64,000 nt of DNA from Chitinophagales bacterium (GCA_017303855.1 JAFLBL010000003.1:1-64000); one strand, 5' to 3'. Shown: positions 43,759 through 53,266, counted from the stretch's first letter. Notes: generated by a model not told the origin, from the sequence alone. Program-made: numbers and translations.

Positions 43759-44151
43759 TTATTTCTTATGACCTATTGTGCCGAATAATTTCTGTTTCAA
43801 TGTACCCAGCAAACTCCGGGTCTCAAACGTTCTTTTATACCATTCAACATCCTGCTGCAGTCGCTCAATATCATTCAGCAGTTTATTGATTAACTGGCGG
43901 TTGCCTTCTGCACTATTTTTATACGCTGTCACATCATCACTTAATTCCAGTATCTGCTTATTCTTACCTTCTAATAAAAGATGGAGGCGTTTGATCTCCT
44001 GTTCCTGCAGGTCCACCGTACGTTGACGGGCAGACATTCCAAATTCCAGTTTACGATCAATGGCATCAAGAGATGACTGGATGTCTGACAAAGTTATTTT
44101 GTCCGTTACGGAGTACTTTTCCGGCAAACCTATATCCTTTAATGGTTCCAT
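43759..44151 (-). CDS. Coiled-coil protein in the polysaccharide operon
   Basis: 130 residues, mostly heptad-like helix (LEGKNKQILELSDDVTAYKN, LINKLLNDIERLQQDVEWYK). The C-terminal motif WYKRTFETRSLLGTLKQKLF closely matches the WYQRTYEKRTLAGIIKDRVR stretch at the start of the next gene's product. It lacks any catalytic domain, signal peptide or membrane segment. It may act as an adaptor or scaffold for the glycosyltransferases. The motif is familiar to me from coiled coils attached to surface-glycan enzymes in this phylum, but I know no assigned function. 25 bp separate it from the GT2 gene. Confidence 0.7.
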   Translation of the reverse strand: MEPLKDIGLPEKYSVTDKITLSDIQSSLDAIDRKLEFGMSARQRTVDLQEQEIKRLHLLLEGKNKQILELSDDVTAYKNSAEGNRQLINKLLNDIERLQQDVEWYKRTFETRSLLGTLKQKLFGTIGHKK

Positions 44152-44349
44152 TGTAAGAAAAATCAGGTTTTATACATCATCACATTAATAACAATTTCAA
44201 TCTTGACTTAGCAAGCCAATCTGTAGCAACATCTGCCCACAAAAAGCATGCGGATCAATTCCGGTAAAATCAGTATGCAGGTATACAACTTACCGGCACG
44301 CATCATTCATTTAAAGAGCTGAGTAATTGCCAAAGGAATTTCTATCCAG

Positions 44350-45471
44350 TCAACTAAATTTCCATTTCTCATTTATGATAGCTGAAACAACTGACCCGGA
44401 ATATACATCCCTGTAATTCTTAAAATTGTGCTGAACATCAAACTCTTTTTTACATATTTCCACAGAATAACCGCCCATGACCTGTAGCATTTGCGGATTA
44501 TTATAATAATTAAGAATTTTTAGAACGGCTTCTCCTTTTGTAGTAAAAAGAGCTCCGTTTATCCCGTTTTTCACTATATCAGAGTTTCCGGTGCAATTAG
44601 TCAGCAGCATCGGCTTACGCAATGCCATTGCCTCCAGCACGGCAAATGATAAGCCCTCGTATTTAGAAGTTGAGAGATAAAGATCTGCGCCGGCAACAAC
44701 TTTTTGTACAGAGGGGGTATCCAGCCAACCTGTAACATGGATATTCCTCGAAGTGAATTGATGTTGATCAGGGCCATCTCCTATCCAGGTAAATTGAATA
44801 GCCGGCATGTCCTCAAAATACGCTGCTATTGCATTGAATAGCGCTGGTTGCTTTTGCGCTTCAATTCTACCACTGGTAACTACCCTGAATATGGAGTCCG
44901 TTTGCTGGTCTGCAAATTCCGGGGCTCTTTGTACAGATACACCATTATTTATATAAACGGCTTTGATTCCTAACTTCTGGTATTCGTTGTACTCTGATAC
45001 AGAACAGCAAACAACCTGGCCACCCAGCCGGTCACCCAGTTTTTCCATTTGCTGATAGAAATACCGCTGTACCCTGTTACCCGCCGATAAAAAAGGGGCT
45101 CCATTGGGCGTATATATTACATTGTCGATCCTGGCCAATCTGCACGCCACCCTGCCCAGTAAACCACTTTTAGAAGAATGAAGATGAACGGCATCCACCA
45201 GGCCTTTTCTTTTTAAACGGCGCAAGACTGTGTATAATTCATTGAGTGCGAATGCATCTTTAACCGGGTCTATAGCTCGTTGGGCCGAGCGCCACCTGAT
45301 AAACCGTATATTTTTCTTATTAAAATTTAGCTTAACCTCATGAGCTGGCATGACCTTTTTCCGCTCGCCATGAATGATTATATGAAAATCATCAGGCATG
45401 GATATTGTAAGTGATCTTACAAAAACCGCTATGCCTGCGGCAAAAGGTTCAACAATGTGAATTATGTTCAT
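44350..45471 (-). CDS. Glycosyltransferase family 4
   Basis: 373-residue GT-B enzyme. N-terminal: IVEPFAAGIAVFVRSLTISM and VDAVHLHSSKSGLLGRVACR, with the LHSSKSG donor-lid motif. C-terminal: VTSGRIEAQKQPALFNAIAA, IQFTWIGDGPDQHQF, DLYLSTSKYEGLSFAVLEAM and TNCTGNSDIV. The HSSKSG/YEGLSF combination is the EpsD/PssH-like or WfgS-like group of GT4 enzymes that work on undecaprenyl-linked glycans. Adjacent genes in the same direction are 160 and 198 bp away, so it may be outside the tightly packed operon. Sugar unknown. Confidence 0.86.
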   Translation of the reverse strand: MNIIHIVEPFAAGIAVFVRSLTISMPDDFHIIIHGERKKVMPAHEVKLNFNKKNIRFIRWRSAQRAIDPVKDAFALNELYTVLRRLKRKGLVDAVHLHSSKSGLLGRVACRLARIDNVIYTPNGAPFLSAGNRVQRYFYQQMEKLGDRLGGQVVCCSVSEYNEYQKLGIKAVYINNGVSVQRAPEFADQQTDSIFRVVTSGRIEAQKQPALFNAIAAYFEDMPAIQFTWIGDGPDQHQFTSRNIHVTGWLDTPSVQKVVAGADLYLSTSKYEGLSFAVLEAMALRKPMLLTNCTGNSDIVKNGINGALFTTKGEAVLKILNYYNNPQMLQVMGGYSVEICKKEFDVQHNFKNYRDVYSGSVVSAIINEKWKFS

Positions 45472-45631
45472 AAGTAGGTTTATCGAAAACGCGGCAATAT
45501 ACTCAGAAAATATATGATTTATACATTATTTATGTTAAAGTTTTGTGCCAAAAAAAATAACTCACTATAGTAAACTATACTGAATATCCAAACCTGTAAC
45601 TGACAAACCAATGCAAAAGAACGTTGCATGT

Positions 45632-46453
45632 TTAGTTTTTTCCCAGGCTCTTTTTAAGATATTCTACCATGGCAAGTGGGGTGAAACGAAGAATATGGAT
45701 GTAAAAATAACTCAAAATTTTTAATGCACCTGATTTACCGAATTTTCTTACCACACTGTACCTTGACTTCAATTGCAGGCTTCTGTTCTTGTATGAAATT
45801 CCGTTTTTGTTGATTTCACACAATACTAAATAATCATTAAGTATATACGATTGACTTACATGAATAATAGACCAGAAAAACGCATAGTCTTCTGCGTGTG
45901 GAAAATTGTCCGGGTAAAATAAATTATTATCTTCCAATACTTTACGACGGATCATTACGCCAGGATGTATAAATACATTTCTGAAATACATGGCACGCAG
46001 CAACTGTTTATGGTTAACCGGTGTTTTGTATTTATACCCATTGCTGCCTGCTTTATCCAGGAAACTTACCCAACAACCCAATAAACCAACTGAAGAGTGC
46101 TTTTTCATGAACTCTACTTGCCTGGAAAACCGGTCAGTTGAGCATATATCACCGCAATCAAGTCTGGCAATAAAACTGCAGTCCGTGTTGGAAAAAACCC
46201 AATTCAGTCCTTTATTCAGTGAAAATGTGATGCCTTGATTCATGTCATTTTTTAAAATCACAGTGACGCCGGAGGATTCACCTGCTTCTCCAAGATCCGT
46301 ATACTCAACCGGGACGGCACTCCCGTCATCAACTATGACAATAAGATACTCTCCATTCGTGTAATGAACACTCTTCAAAGATTGTCTCAGGCCAGAAATG
46401 TTATTGTAACATGGTATCAGTAAGCAAAAATCATAGTGACATTTATGCTTCAT
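45632..46453 (-). CDS. Glycosyltransferase family 2
   Basis: 273-residue GT-A enzyme: YDFCLLIPCYNNISGLRQSL, YLIVIVDDGSAVPVEYT, NDMNQGITFSLNKGLNWVF and FIARLDCGDICSTDRFSRQV. Where related enzymes have RxDADD, this one has RLDCGD, still offering two acidic residues. The acceptor side contains NVFIHPGVMIRRKVLEDNN and FPHAEDYAFFWSII, with the ED pair. It is the first gene of the minus-strand glycan run, headed by a promoter 20 bp upstream. Sugar unknown. Confidence 0.85.
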   Translation of the reverse strand: MKHKCHYDFCLLIPCYNNISGLRQSLKSVHYTNGEYLIVIVDDGSAVPVEYTDLGEAGESSGVTVILKNDMNQGITFSLNKGLNWVFSNTDCSFIARLDCGDICSTDRFSRQVEFMKKHSSVGLLGCWVSFLDKAGSNGYKYKTPVNHKQLLRAMYFRNVFIHPGVMIRRKVLEDNNLFYPDNFPHAEDYAFFWSIIHVSQSYILNDYLVLCEINKNGISYKNRSLQLKSRYSVVRKFGKSGALKILSYFYIHILRFTPLAMVEYLKKSLGKN

Positions 46454-46472
46454 TGCGTCAAGATAATTGAAA

Positions 46473-46480
46473 CAAAATTA
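46473..46480 (-). promoter_or_regulatory. Promoter element TAATTTTG heading the glycan cluster
   Basis: CAAAATTA on the plus strand is an exact minus-strand TAnnTTTG. It lies 20 bp before the ATG at 46453 of the first GT gene. The rest of the 297-bp AT-rich gap 46454-46750 holds no ORF or repeat that I can support. Confidence 0.6.
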
Positions 46481-46750
46481 AAAACAAACAATGACAGATT
46501 ATTAAACTATTACATCACTGATCTGCAAACTGCTCCTGAAATCTGGCTATATGAAAGGGGCTGAACAAAAAAGTAGTTCCGAAAAAGTATTACCCTTGTA
46601 ATCCAAGTATTAGTTTACTTATTTAGGTTGTAGTTAATTGTTTGTGTAAATAGTATTAAGTAACTGTATTAGGTTTATCCCCCCGTTTAAATGCAGCTTT
46701 GATTGCAGTTGCTGAATCTGTTTATCAAAAAAATGCTCTCTTTACAGGAC

Positions 46751-48097
46751 TCACTTTATTTTCCCGAGCGTATGCACTGTTCCCAACCGGTCCGTTAATA
46801 CAAGAATGCGGCCACCTTTCACCGCTTCAAACTGGCAACTGAATTGCTCGGGCTTTCCTTCAAAACGATTGGTCATCGTTATTTCCCAATTCGTGGTAGT
46901 AAATGTTCCTTTGTATGTCTGGGAGGAAAACTTCATATTCCCCACCATACCGCTGGCTCCGTTGTGCTCACTCTGGTAGGTTGTGCTGGTTAAAAAATTA
47001 AATTCATTCGCGGTGGATGTGGCGGTAGTGCCTGCCGTTCCACCGGTATTTACATAATAATAAGTGAGGGACGCATAATCACTGGTACTCCATTTCCCGA
47101 TCAGATCCGTGGCGCTTACGGCAAACTTATTCCGCCATTGCATATCGGCCGGCTTCTCCCAGCCATAGGATTCATTGTGATAGGGGCCGAATGCCTGTTC
47201 ATACTCCCCTTTACTGCTGGTCACAAACTCCATATACCGGCCATTGCCATTGCTGTAGTGCATTTTAAACAATACCACATGTACATTTTTTCCAGTACCC
47301 TTCTCCGTGAGATCCCCTTCCATAAAACTGACCGACTGCCAGCTTTGTACTGACTTCCACTCAAAATTCCGCAGGTTGGTATAACGGGGCGAGACCAATA
47401 TATTCCAGGCTTTGAGGTCGCCGTCTTTTAATACGGACTGATAAGCATCCGCTTCCTTATTCGGATAATGAATCAGCACACGGATATTGCCCTTGCTTAC
47501 TTCAGCCCAGTCTTCCTTTACGGTACTGGTCCAGCCATCATCAAAATTGGTAGTGGTAAAGGCAAAGCCGCTTTGCTTTACAGGCGGGTTTGTGGTAACT
47601 ACGGGCTGCTTATTCGTTTTGTCTGCCTCCAGTGATGCAATAAAAGCCGTTATCACCGGCTCATATTGCCGGCTATTTGAATTAAACTGTACGCTGAAGG
47701 TCATGCCATACCCACTCATTGTGATTATTGTTGTAAACGCATCGGCATTGTTGAACCGGAACTTCCCGGTGCCGCTCTTCATCTTCCAGCCATCCTCTTC
47801 AAGGATATCCGTTGTTACCGGGGCCTGACTTATACTAAAAGGCGTGGCCGACAGCAGCGTCCAGGCCGATTGAAAATCTTTCTCCACATCACCTGTACTT
47901 GCCACACTCTTCACCAGTTTTATCACACCCCAGGATTTCTTTTTGGTTTCGTTTATGGAAAAAACAACGGCTTCGTTACTGCTCTCTTTCTTCCAGCCTT
48001 TCGGAGGCGTAAAACTGACCCGGTCAAAGCGCTGCCGCTGGGCCGATACCGCCAGCGATATACACAGTACCCATAAAAGTAGAATCGTCGGTTTCAT
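46751..48097 (-). CDS. Secreted protein of unknown function
   Basis: 448 residues from ATG 48097 (MKPTILLLWVLCISLAVSAQ), a clear type I signal peptide. The mature protein begins RQRFDRVSFTPPKGWKKESS, like other Bacteroidota periplasmic proteins with a PsbP/DUF-like fold, then repeats that pattern after residue 170 (FAFTTTNFDDGWTSTVKEDW). That suggests two related domains. The C-terminal part (YASLTYYYVNTGGTAGTTAT, FNFLTSTTYQSEHNGASGMV) looks like a lipocalin-type or beta-rich domain. The upstream TTG at 48106 is not needed. Neighbouring glycan genes read the same way, but it has a distinct base composition. No function recognised. Confidence 0.7.
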   Translation of the reverse strand: MKPTILLLWVLCISLAVSAQRQRFDRVSFTPPKGWKKESSNEAVVFSINETKKKSWGVIKLVKSVASTGDVEKDFQSAWTLLSATPFSISQAPVTTDILEEDGWKMKSGTGKFRFNNADAFTTIITMSGYGMTFSVQFNSNSRQYEPVITAFIASLEADKTNKQPVVTTNPPVKQSGFAFTTTNFDDGWTSTVKEDWAEVSKGNIRVLIHYPNKEADAYQSVLKDGDLKAWNILVSPRYTNLRNFEWKSVQSWQSVSFMEGDLTEKGTGKNVHVVLFKMHYSNGNGRYMEFVTSSKGEYEQAFGPYHNESYGWEKPADMQWRNKFAVSATDLIGKWSTSDYASLTYYYVNTGGTAGTTATSTANEFNFLTSTTYQSEHNGASGMVGNMKFSSQTYKGTFTTTNWEITMTNRFEGKPEQFSCQFEAVKGGRILVLTDRLGTVHTLGKIK

Positions 48098-48106
48098 GTG
48101 CTGCAA

Positions 48107-48500
48107 ATTTTTCTAAAAGTAAGTGGAATATGCGGGTTGCTTGTCCTGTAAAACAGGGAATTCCTAAGTACGAAGTAAGGGGTACGGAGTACGACCCTTC
48201 GGTACGTCCCGCATGATTATTTTCACAAGCCCTGAAAAATACTTTAGCGGGACTACTCAGGGTGACAAGAGAATCCCGCAAAATGAGTTACAATTCGTTT
48301 TTTAGACAACTCTCCACAGGAGGGGCTGTTGACTCCCGACTACGAACTACCGGCTACCGACTGGTTCAAGTCCCTAAGAAGGTGTATTGACTACGATCTG
48401 CTAACTACTAACTCCCGACTAACTAAAGTGGCATACGCCCGGCACCTCACAACTCACATCTCACAACTGTTTCAAACACAACTGTTGCATTTCCCACACA
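48107..48500. other. Intergenic repeat region between two divergent genes
   Basis: 415 bp without a supported gene. At 48184-48265 the words CCCTTCGGTACG and CTACTCAGGGTGACAA recur, as at 8368-8440. At about 48332-48425 there are repeated words GACTACGAACTACCGGCTAC and CTAACTACTAACTCCCGACT, similar to those at 14258-14290. These are the same class of short-word repeats found in other gaps of the window. Confidence 0.5.
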
Positions 48501-48530
48501 TTTCCTATCTTTCTCTTTTAAATGCTTGCT

Positions 48531-49580
48531 ATGTTCAAAACAAAGATCGCCGGCATCGGCAAATACCTGCCGGCCAACGTAGTTACAAATAATGATCTGC
48601 TGAAATACATGGAGACCAGCGACGAATGGATCCAGGAACGGACCGGGATACAGGAACGGCGCTATGCCCACCGTACAGAAGAAACCACCACTACCATGGG
48701 GGTGGAAGCGGCTAAGATCGCTATCGAAAGAGCGGGAATTACCCCGCAGGATATCGACTTCATCATCTTCGCCACCCTTAGTCCGGATTACTATTTCCCC
48801 GGCTGCGGAGTGTTATTACAACGGGCGATGAAAATGAAAGAAGTGGGTGCCCTCGATATCCGTAATCAGTGCAGTGGCTTTGTATATGCGTTAAGCGTAG
48901 CGGATCAGTTTATCAAAACCGGTATGTATAAAAATATACTGGTGGTGGGTGCGGAGAAACATTCTTTCGGACTGGACTTCAGTACACGCGGCCGCAATGT
49001 TTCTGTGATCTTTGGCGATGGAGCCGGTGCCGTGGTGCTGCAACCGACCGATAAAGAAAACCAGGGCATCCTCTCCACACATTTACATAGTGACGGTAAC
49101 AGTGCCGAGATACTCGCGATGTACAATCCGGGTACACACGCTAATCACTGGAGCGAACAGAAACTGGCCAGCTTTGATGAGGCGGAGATCGGACAAATGT
49201 TTTTCAGTCATGCCATGATCGATGACGGACAGGTATACCCGAATATGGACGGTCCGGCTGTATTTAAAGTGGCTGTGGAGAAATTCCCCGCCGTAATTAA
49301 AGAAGCTCTGGAAGCCAATAACCGGACCACGGCTGATATCAATCTCCTGATCCCGCACCAGGCCAACCTGCGGATCAGCCAGTTTGTACAAAAGAAACTG
49401 CAGCTGCGCGATGACCAGGTGTACAACAATATCATGACCTATGGCAATACCACGGCCGCGTCTGTACCGATTGCCCTCTGCGAAGCCTGGGAAAAAGGAA
49501 AAGTGAAAGACGGTGACCTCGTTTGCCTGGCCGCCTTCGGCAGCGGCTTTACCTGGGGAAGCGTATTGTTAAACTGGTAA
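48531..49580 (+). CDS. FabH-like 3-oxoacyl-ACP synthase III
   Basis: 349-residue thiolase-fold enzyme. The catalytic triad is visible: Cys in IRNQCSGFVYAL (about 114), His in LLIPHQANLRIS (276) and Asn in YGNTTAASVPI (306). The DEWIQERTGIQERR start and FGDGAGAVVL loop are classic FabH. It condenses an acyl-CoA primer with malonyl-ACP to start fatty acid synthesis, but several paralogues in the phylum use other primers. ATG 48531 is preferred over 48522, because a TATCTTTC element (48505-48512) lies at a better distance from it. No other fab gene adjoins. Family certain; the exact primer is unknown. Confidence 0.88.
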   Translation: MFKTKIAGIGKYLPANVVTNNDLLKYMETSDEWIQERTGIQERRYAHRTEETTTTMGVEAAKIAIERAGITPQDIDFIIFATLSPDYYFPGCGVLLQRAMKMKEVGALDIRNQCSGFVYALSVADQFIKTGMYKNILVVGAEKHSFGLDFSTRGRNVSVIFGDGAGAVVLQPTDKENQGILSTHLHSDGNSAEILAMYNPGTHANHWSEQKLASFDEAEIGQMFFSHAMIDDGQVYPNMDGPAVFKVAVEKFPAVIKEALEANNRTTADINLLIPHQANLRISQFVQKKLQLRDDQVYNNIMTYGNTTAASVPIALCEAWEKGKVKDGDLVCLAAFGSGFTWGSVLLNW

Positions 49581-49633
49581 GCACACTGCAACTTTCACCG
49601 GGTTATTCCGTCTGACAGATATAAACAGATTAC

Positions 49634-50056
49634 ATGAAGCAGTTACTGGTCTTAATCGCCGTTATTTTACTGGCCGGTCAGCTTACGGCCCAGCAACGCT
49701 GGACATTGAGTTACCAGAAAAAAGTCAGGCTGAAATCTGTGGAAGAAAACCCCACGGCAAATGCCATCACGATAAAACGTGCCAGTCTGAAAGCGGCAAG
49801 CGATCTGGTCATTACGTTTAAAGTAAATGACGGAAAGGTAAACCGGACCGTCATGGCGGATGACAGCAGCCGTTCCGGTATTAAAAACTGGGATAAAGTA
49901 AAAAAAACACTCACGATCAAAGCGGCTGAACTCAGGAAGCTGTTCAAAGAACGTGATACTATCCTCTTCTACTTTACTGAAATACCAAAGGACCCTGCCC
50001 TGGCGGCAGTAGTAAGGATGCGGCCGGTGCATCTGTTTACGTTGGTGGTGAAGTAA
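49634..50056 (+). CDS. Small secreted protein of unknown function
   Basis: 140 residues with a signal peptide (LLVLIAVILLAGQLTAQ, cleavage near TAQ-QR). The mature protein is short and beta-rich: WTLSYQKKVRLKSVEENPT, KAASDLVITFKVNDG, ERDTILFYFTEIPKDPALAA. A basic central region (KRASLKAASD) may be exposed. No domain recognised. It lies between the FabH-like gene and the lipid kinase gene in the same direction, with 53 and 67 bp gaps; the second gap contains a TGTCATGCTTCGGCATGAC palindrome. Confidence 0.6.
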   Translation: MKQLLVLIAVILLAGQLTAQQRWTLSYQKKVRLKSVEENPTANAITIKRASLKAASDLVITFKVNDGKVNRTVMADDSSRSGIKNWDKVKKTLTIKAAELRKLFKERDTILFYFTEIPKDPALAAVVRMRPVHLFTLVVK

Positions 50057-50110
50057 TTCAGCAATGCTCTCTGTCATGCTTCGGCATGACTAAGTCAAAT
50101 CTCACTTCCT

Positions 50111-50118
50111 TACTTTTG
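50111..50118 (+). promoter_or_regulatory. Promoter element TACTTTTG for the lipid kinase gene
   Basis: Exact TAnnTTTG match, 5 bp before the ATG at 50124. That leaves almost no leader, so either the transcript is nearly leaderless or a later start is used. Confidence 0.55.
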
Positions 50119-50123
50119 CAGGA

Positions 50124-51026
50124 ATGCCCCGCCACATTCTTTATATCATCAACCCAATTGCCGGTACGCGTACCAAGAAGGATCTGCAGCAGTTTATTGA
50201 GAAAAAAACAACGGCCGCCGGTATTGCTTACCAGGTCTTCCCTTCCGTGGCCAGCGGCGATTATACCTTCCTGTTACCGATAATAAAGGAACAAGGCATT
50301 ACCGATGTGGTGGTGGCCGGAGGCGATGGCACCATCAGCCAGGTAGTGAACAGCCTGCGGGAGCAACCCGTTAATTTTGGCATTATCCCCTGCGGTTCGG
50401 GTAACGGACTTGCTTTGTCCGCCGGTATTTCCAAACAACCGGAAAAAGCATTGCAGGTGGTACTGACGGGTAAGTCGATCCCTACTGATGCCTTCCTGAT
50501 CAACGATCATTTTTCCTGTATGTTATCCGGTATCGGCTTTGACGCGAAAGTGGCGCATGAATTTGCCCAACAATCCCAACGCGGATTAAAAACCTATGCC
50601 AGCCTGGTCAGCCGCAACTTTTTTAAAGCGGCCCCTTATTCATTTACCATTGAAACAAACGGTATACGCTTCAGTACCGAAGCGTATTTTATCAGTATCG
50701 CCAACAGTAACCAGTTCGGCAATCATGTAACCATTGCCCCCAAAGCCAGTTTATCCGACGGCCTGCTGGATATTGTGATTATACGAAAAATGAATAAGCC
50801 GATGCTGCTGCTTCACCTGCTGAAACAGGTTATCAGTGGTAAGCCGAAAAAAGCGGATGAGAAAATGTTGCAGCAATCTGTTTTGTATTTCCAGACAGCA
50901 GGTATAACGATTCATAACCCCGATGCCGCGCCCCTGCATATTGACGGCGATCCGGCAGCTTCGGAAGAGCGGTTTACCGTAGAAATAATCAGGAAATGTT
51001 TCCGCTTGCTTTGTCCGGCCGGTTAA
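50124..51026 (+). CDS. Diacylglycerol/lipid kinase (YegS/DgkB-like)
   Basis: 300-residue DAGK-catalytic-domain protein. The start is ILYIINPIAGTRTKKDL, then the nucleotide loop DVVVAGGDGTISQVVNSL and the substrate region FGIIPCGSGNGLALSAGI. The second domain contains DAFLINDHFSCMLSGIGFDA and ends PLHIDGDPA, the typical DGEP-like site. It probably phosphorylates a lipid such as diacylglycerol or a sphingoid base at the membrane; sphingolipids occur in this phylum. The last four bases overlap the end of the convergent patatin gene. Substrate not defined. Confidence 0.88.
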   Translation: MPRHILYIINPIAGTRTKKDLQQFIEKKTTAAGIAYQVFPSVASGDYTFLLPIIKEQGITDVVVAGGDGTISQVVNSLREQPVNFGIIPCGSGNGLALSAGISKQPEKALQVVLTGKSIPTDAFLINDHFSCMLSGIGFDAKVAHEFAQQSQRGLKTYASLVSRNFFKAAPYSFTIETNGIRFSTEAYFISIANSNQFGNHVTIAPKASLSDGLLDIVIIRKMNKPMLLLHLLKQVISGKPKKADEKMLQQSVLYFQTAGITIHNPDAAPLHIDGDPAASEERFTVEIIRKCFRLLCPAG

Positions 51027-53266
51027 TGACGGGTAGTATCCGTAAATAGTGCTTTTACCTTACTGAAGACCTGCCGGTTGTTTTCAGATTCAATGGACAG
51101 CATAATATCTCTTGCTTCCCGTTTTGTCAGGTGAAAATTCAGCGCGGCTTTATTCTCCGCACTGCCTGATTGATACTGAAATGCCACTTTATGTACGTTT
51201 ATCCCATTGACGTTGGTAAAATAATCCAGCATATCATTCTGCGAATATTCCATCATCTTAAACCAGTTGTGCTGAAGCAGCAGAAAGGGTTTGGTGGCAT
51301 GATCGGTAATGTCATCAGAGAGATACGGCGTCTCCCATCCACCGGCCTGCCGGTCACGTATCTGTATAATCAGTACCCCTCTTGTATTTGCCTTGATCCA
51401 TTCTTCAAATGAAGATAAAAACCGGAGCGTGGTCTCCTGTCCGTAATTATCACGAAGTCCGGCATCCATAACATCAATAATCGGATCGGAGGGCAGCCAC
51501 ACATTGGGCAATACCACCGGGAACGTGGCATTCATACGAAGGGCAGTCAGCATCCGGAGATTATACGGGTCCTGTTGCTGAAAAAAGGAAGTGAAGTCCA
51601 CCACATCGGGATCCGACTGCGGAATGGCACTGGTATCCACCTGTCCCCGCATCATAAACCGGACAGGCTGCGTGGAAACAATCAGTTTCCGGCTGTCGCG
51701 GGTAATCACCGAATTAAAAAACATCAGCGGTATGCGGGCGCTTTTTTCCTCGGCTGCATAGTCTTTTAATTGCTTATCCAGGAAGCCGCGGGTATTCACG
51801 CTGAGCTGCTGTTCAAAGGAATAGCCCCGGTCTTTTACATAACGATAGGGGCCAACCGAAAATTTCTGCGCCGGGGCGATCAGGTCACGCGCGAAGAAGG
51901 AGGTAAACAAGGGGTTCAGCAGATCGCCGGAAATATCATTGATATAGGCTTTGTTCTGCAGTTTAATATTCTCCCCGTTGATCTTTCGCCGGTAGAGTTC
52001 CCTGAAATAAGCGGCGCCGATCATACCGCCCGATGCCCCGTTAATCAGGAAGGTCATGTTCATCAGCTCCCCGCCGGTAACACTGTCAAGCGCCTGCAGT
52101 ACACCCATGGTAAATGTGGCACTGCGGTGTCCGCCGCCACTGGTATTGATAATAACGAGCAGGGGCTTTTGTGTGGCGTCGGTTTGTTTTTGCTTCCACG
52201 CATCCAGCACCTGTGTCATATTCTTCTTATCCGCTTCCACTTTATCAGGTGTACAGAGCGAGGCCAGGTAGTCACGGGTATATTGCGGGCGTTCTTCTTT
52301 GTTCCAGTAATTAAGTCCGTACGCTTTATTGCGCGGATCAATCCAGTCCATTTTATAAAATACATTGAGCAGTACCAGCAGACCGATCAGGTAAGGTATA
52401 CTCCAGCTCTGTAAGAAATAAGTGACAGCTCCTGCCACCCCGATCAGGATGGAAAAGAAAATAGTGATACTGCCCGCGGCTGGTAACTGGAAAAAATGAT
52501 TGTCCAGGAAAAAGCCGATCAGGATCAGAAAGAGAAAAGCCGCAAACACCGAAAGTATCGCCGCGATATGGTGACCGCGGAAGATGGCTTCCACATATTC
52601 GTCGGTATAATGCGATACATCACGCGCAGGCCGGAGCCGGTAGGGCGTTTCCAGGTACGAACGTACATGGATCAGTGGTTTATCATGATACACTTCCTTT
52701 ATCGTGGACAGATGGGTGATATATTTTTTTGGTTCGGAGATTACCGGCATCATCCGGTGCAGGATGGATTTGTCGGCCTGGAAAAAATAAATCAGGGAAG
52801 CCCCGATAATAAAAATAAATCCGCTGCCAAAGCCCCCGATAAAGAACAGGATTTCGGTTTTACTCACGAGCTCTTTTACCTGCAGGTACTGAAAGGCCTT
52901 AAAGAAATAAAACAGCAGGAAAACAAGCGGCAGAATGGAATTATTGATACAGAATTTTAAAAACGGATTGGTAGCCGCGGCCAGGAAACGGAAATGACGG
53001 CTGAAAAGAATAAAGGACGTGATATTCCAGCTCATGATAAACATACCCACGGCTCCTCCCACTATCGCGTAACTGATAGAATTGACGTTGCCGAGATACT
53101 CGGGTGCCAGGTAAAGAGAATCCGCCCCGAAGGTTTTCATGAAATGACCGCTTACCGTACTGAACAGGATAAACCAGAACAGGAGTAAGACCTGGTATTT
53201 CCTGAAATGAAGGAAGAGTAACTGTACCGGAAATGAATGATAGAATCCTTTAAGCCAGGCTTTCAT
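51023..53266 (-). CDS. Membrane patatin-like phospholipase
   Basis: 747 residues in two halves. Residues 1-310 hold about eight membrane helices (VLLLFWFILFSTVSG, FIFIIGASLIYFF, AAFLFLILIGFFL). Residues 360-740 are a patatin domain: the oxyanion hole TSGGGHRSATF (about 375-385), the nucleophile Ser412 in NGASGGMIGAAYF (GxSGG), and the catalytic Asp601 in MDAGLRDNYG. This dyad hydrolyses acyl lipids. Long N-terminal membrane regions are unusual for bacterial patatins. The gene ends 4 bp inside the lipid kinase gene. Lipid remodelling is plausible; target unknown. Confidence 0.85.
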   Translation of the reverse strand: MKAWLKGFYHSFPVQLLFLHFRKYQVLLLFWFILFSTVSGHFMKTFGADSLYLAPEYLGNVNSISYAIVGGAVGMFIMSWNITSFILFSRHFRFLAAATNPFLKFCINNSILPLVFLLFYFFKAFQYLQVKELVSKTEILFFIGGFGSGFIFIIGASLIYFFQADKSILHRMMPVISEPKKYITHLSTIKEVYHDKPLIHVRSYLETPYRLRPARDVSHYTDEYVEAIFRGHHIAAILSVFAAFLFLILIGFFLDNHFFQLPAAGSITIFFSILIGVAGAVTYFLQSWSIPYLIGLLVLLNVFYKMDWIDPRNKAYGLNYWNKEERPQYTRDYLASLCTPDKVEADKKNMTQVLDAWKQKQTDATQKPLLVIINTSGGGHRSATFTMGVLQALDSVTGGELMNMTFLINGASGGMIGAAYFRELYRRKINGENIKLQNKAYINDISGDLLNPLFTSFFARDLIAPAQKFSVGPYRYVKDRGYSFEQQLSVNTRGFLDKQLKDYAAEEKSARIPLMFFNSVITRDSRKLIVSTQPVRFMMRGQVDTSAIPQSDPDVVDFTSFFQQQDPYNLRMLTALRMNATFPVVLPNVWLPSDPIIDVMDAGLRDNYGQETTLRFLSSFEEWIKANTRGVLIIQIRDRQAGGWETPYLSDDITDHATKPFLLLQHNWFKMMEYSQNDMLDYFTNVNGINVHKVAFQYQSGSAENKAALNFHLTKREARDIMLSIESENNRQVFSKVKALFTDTTRH

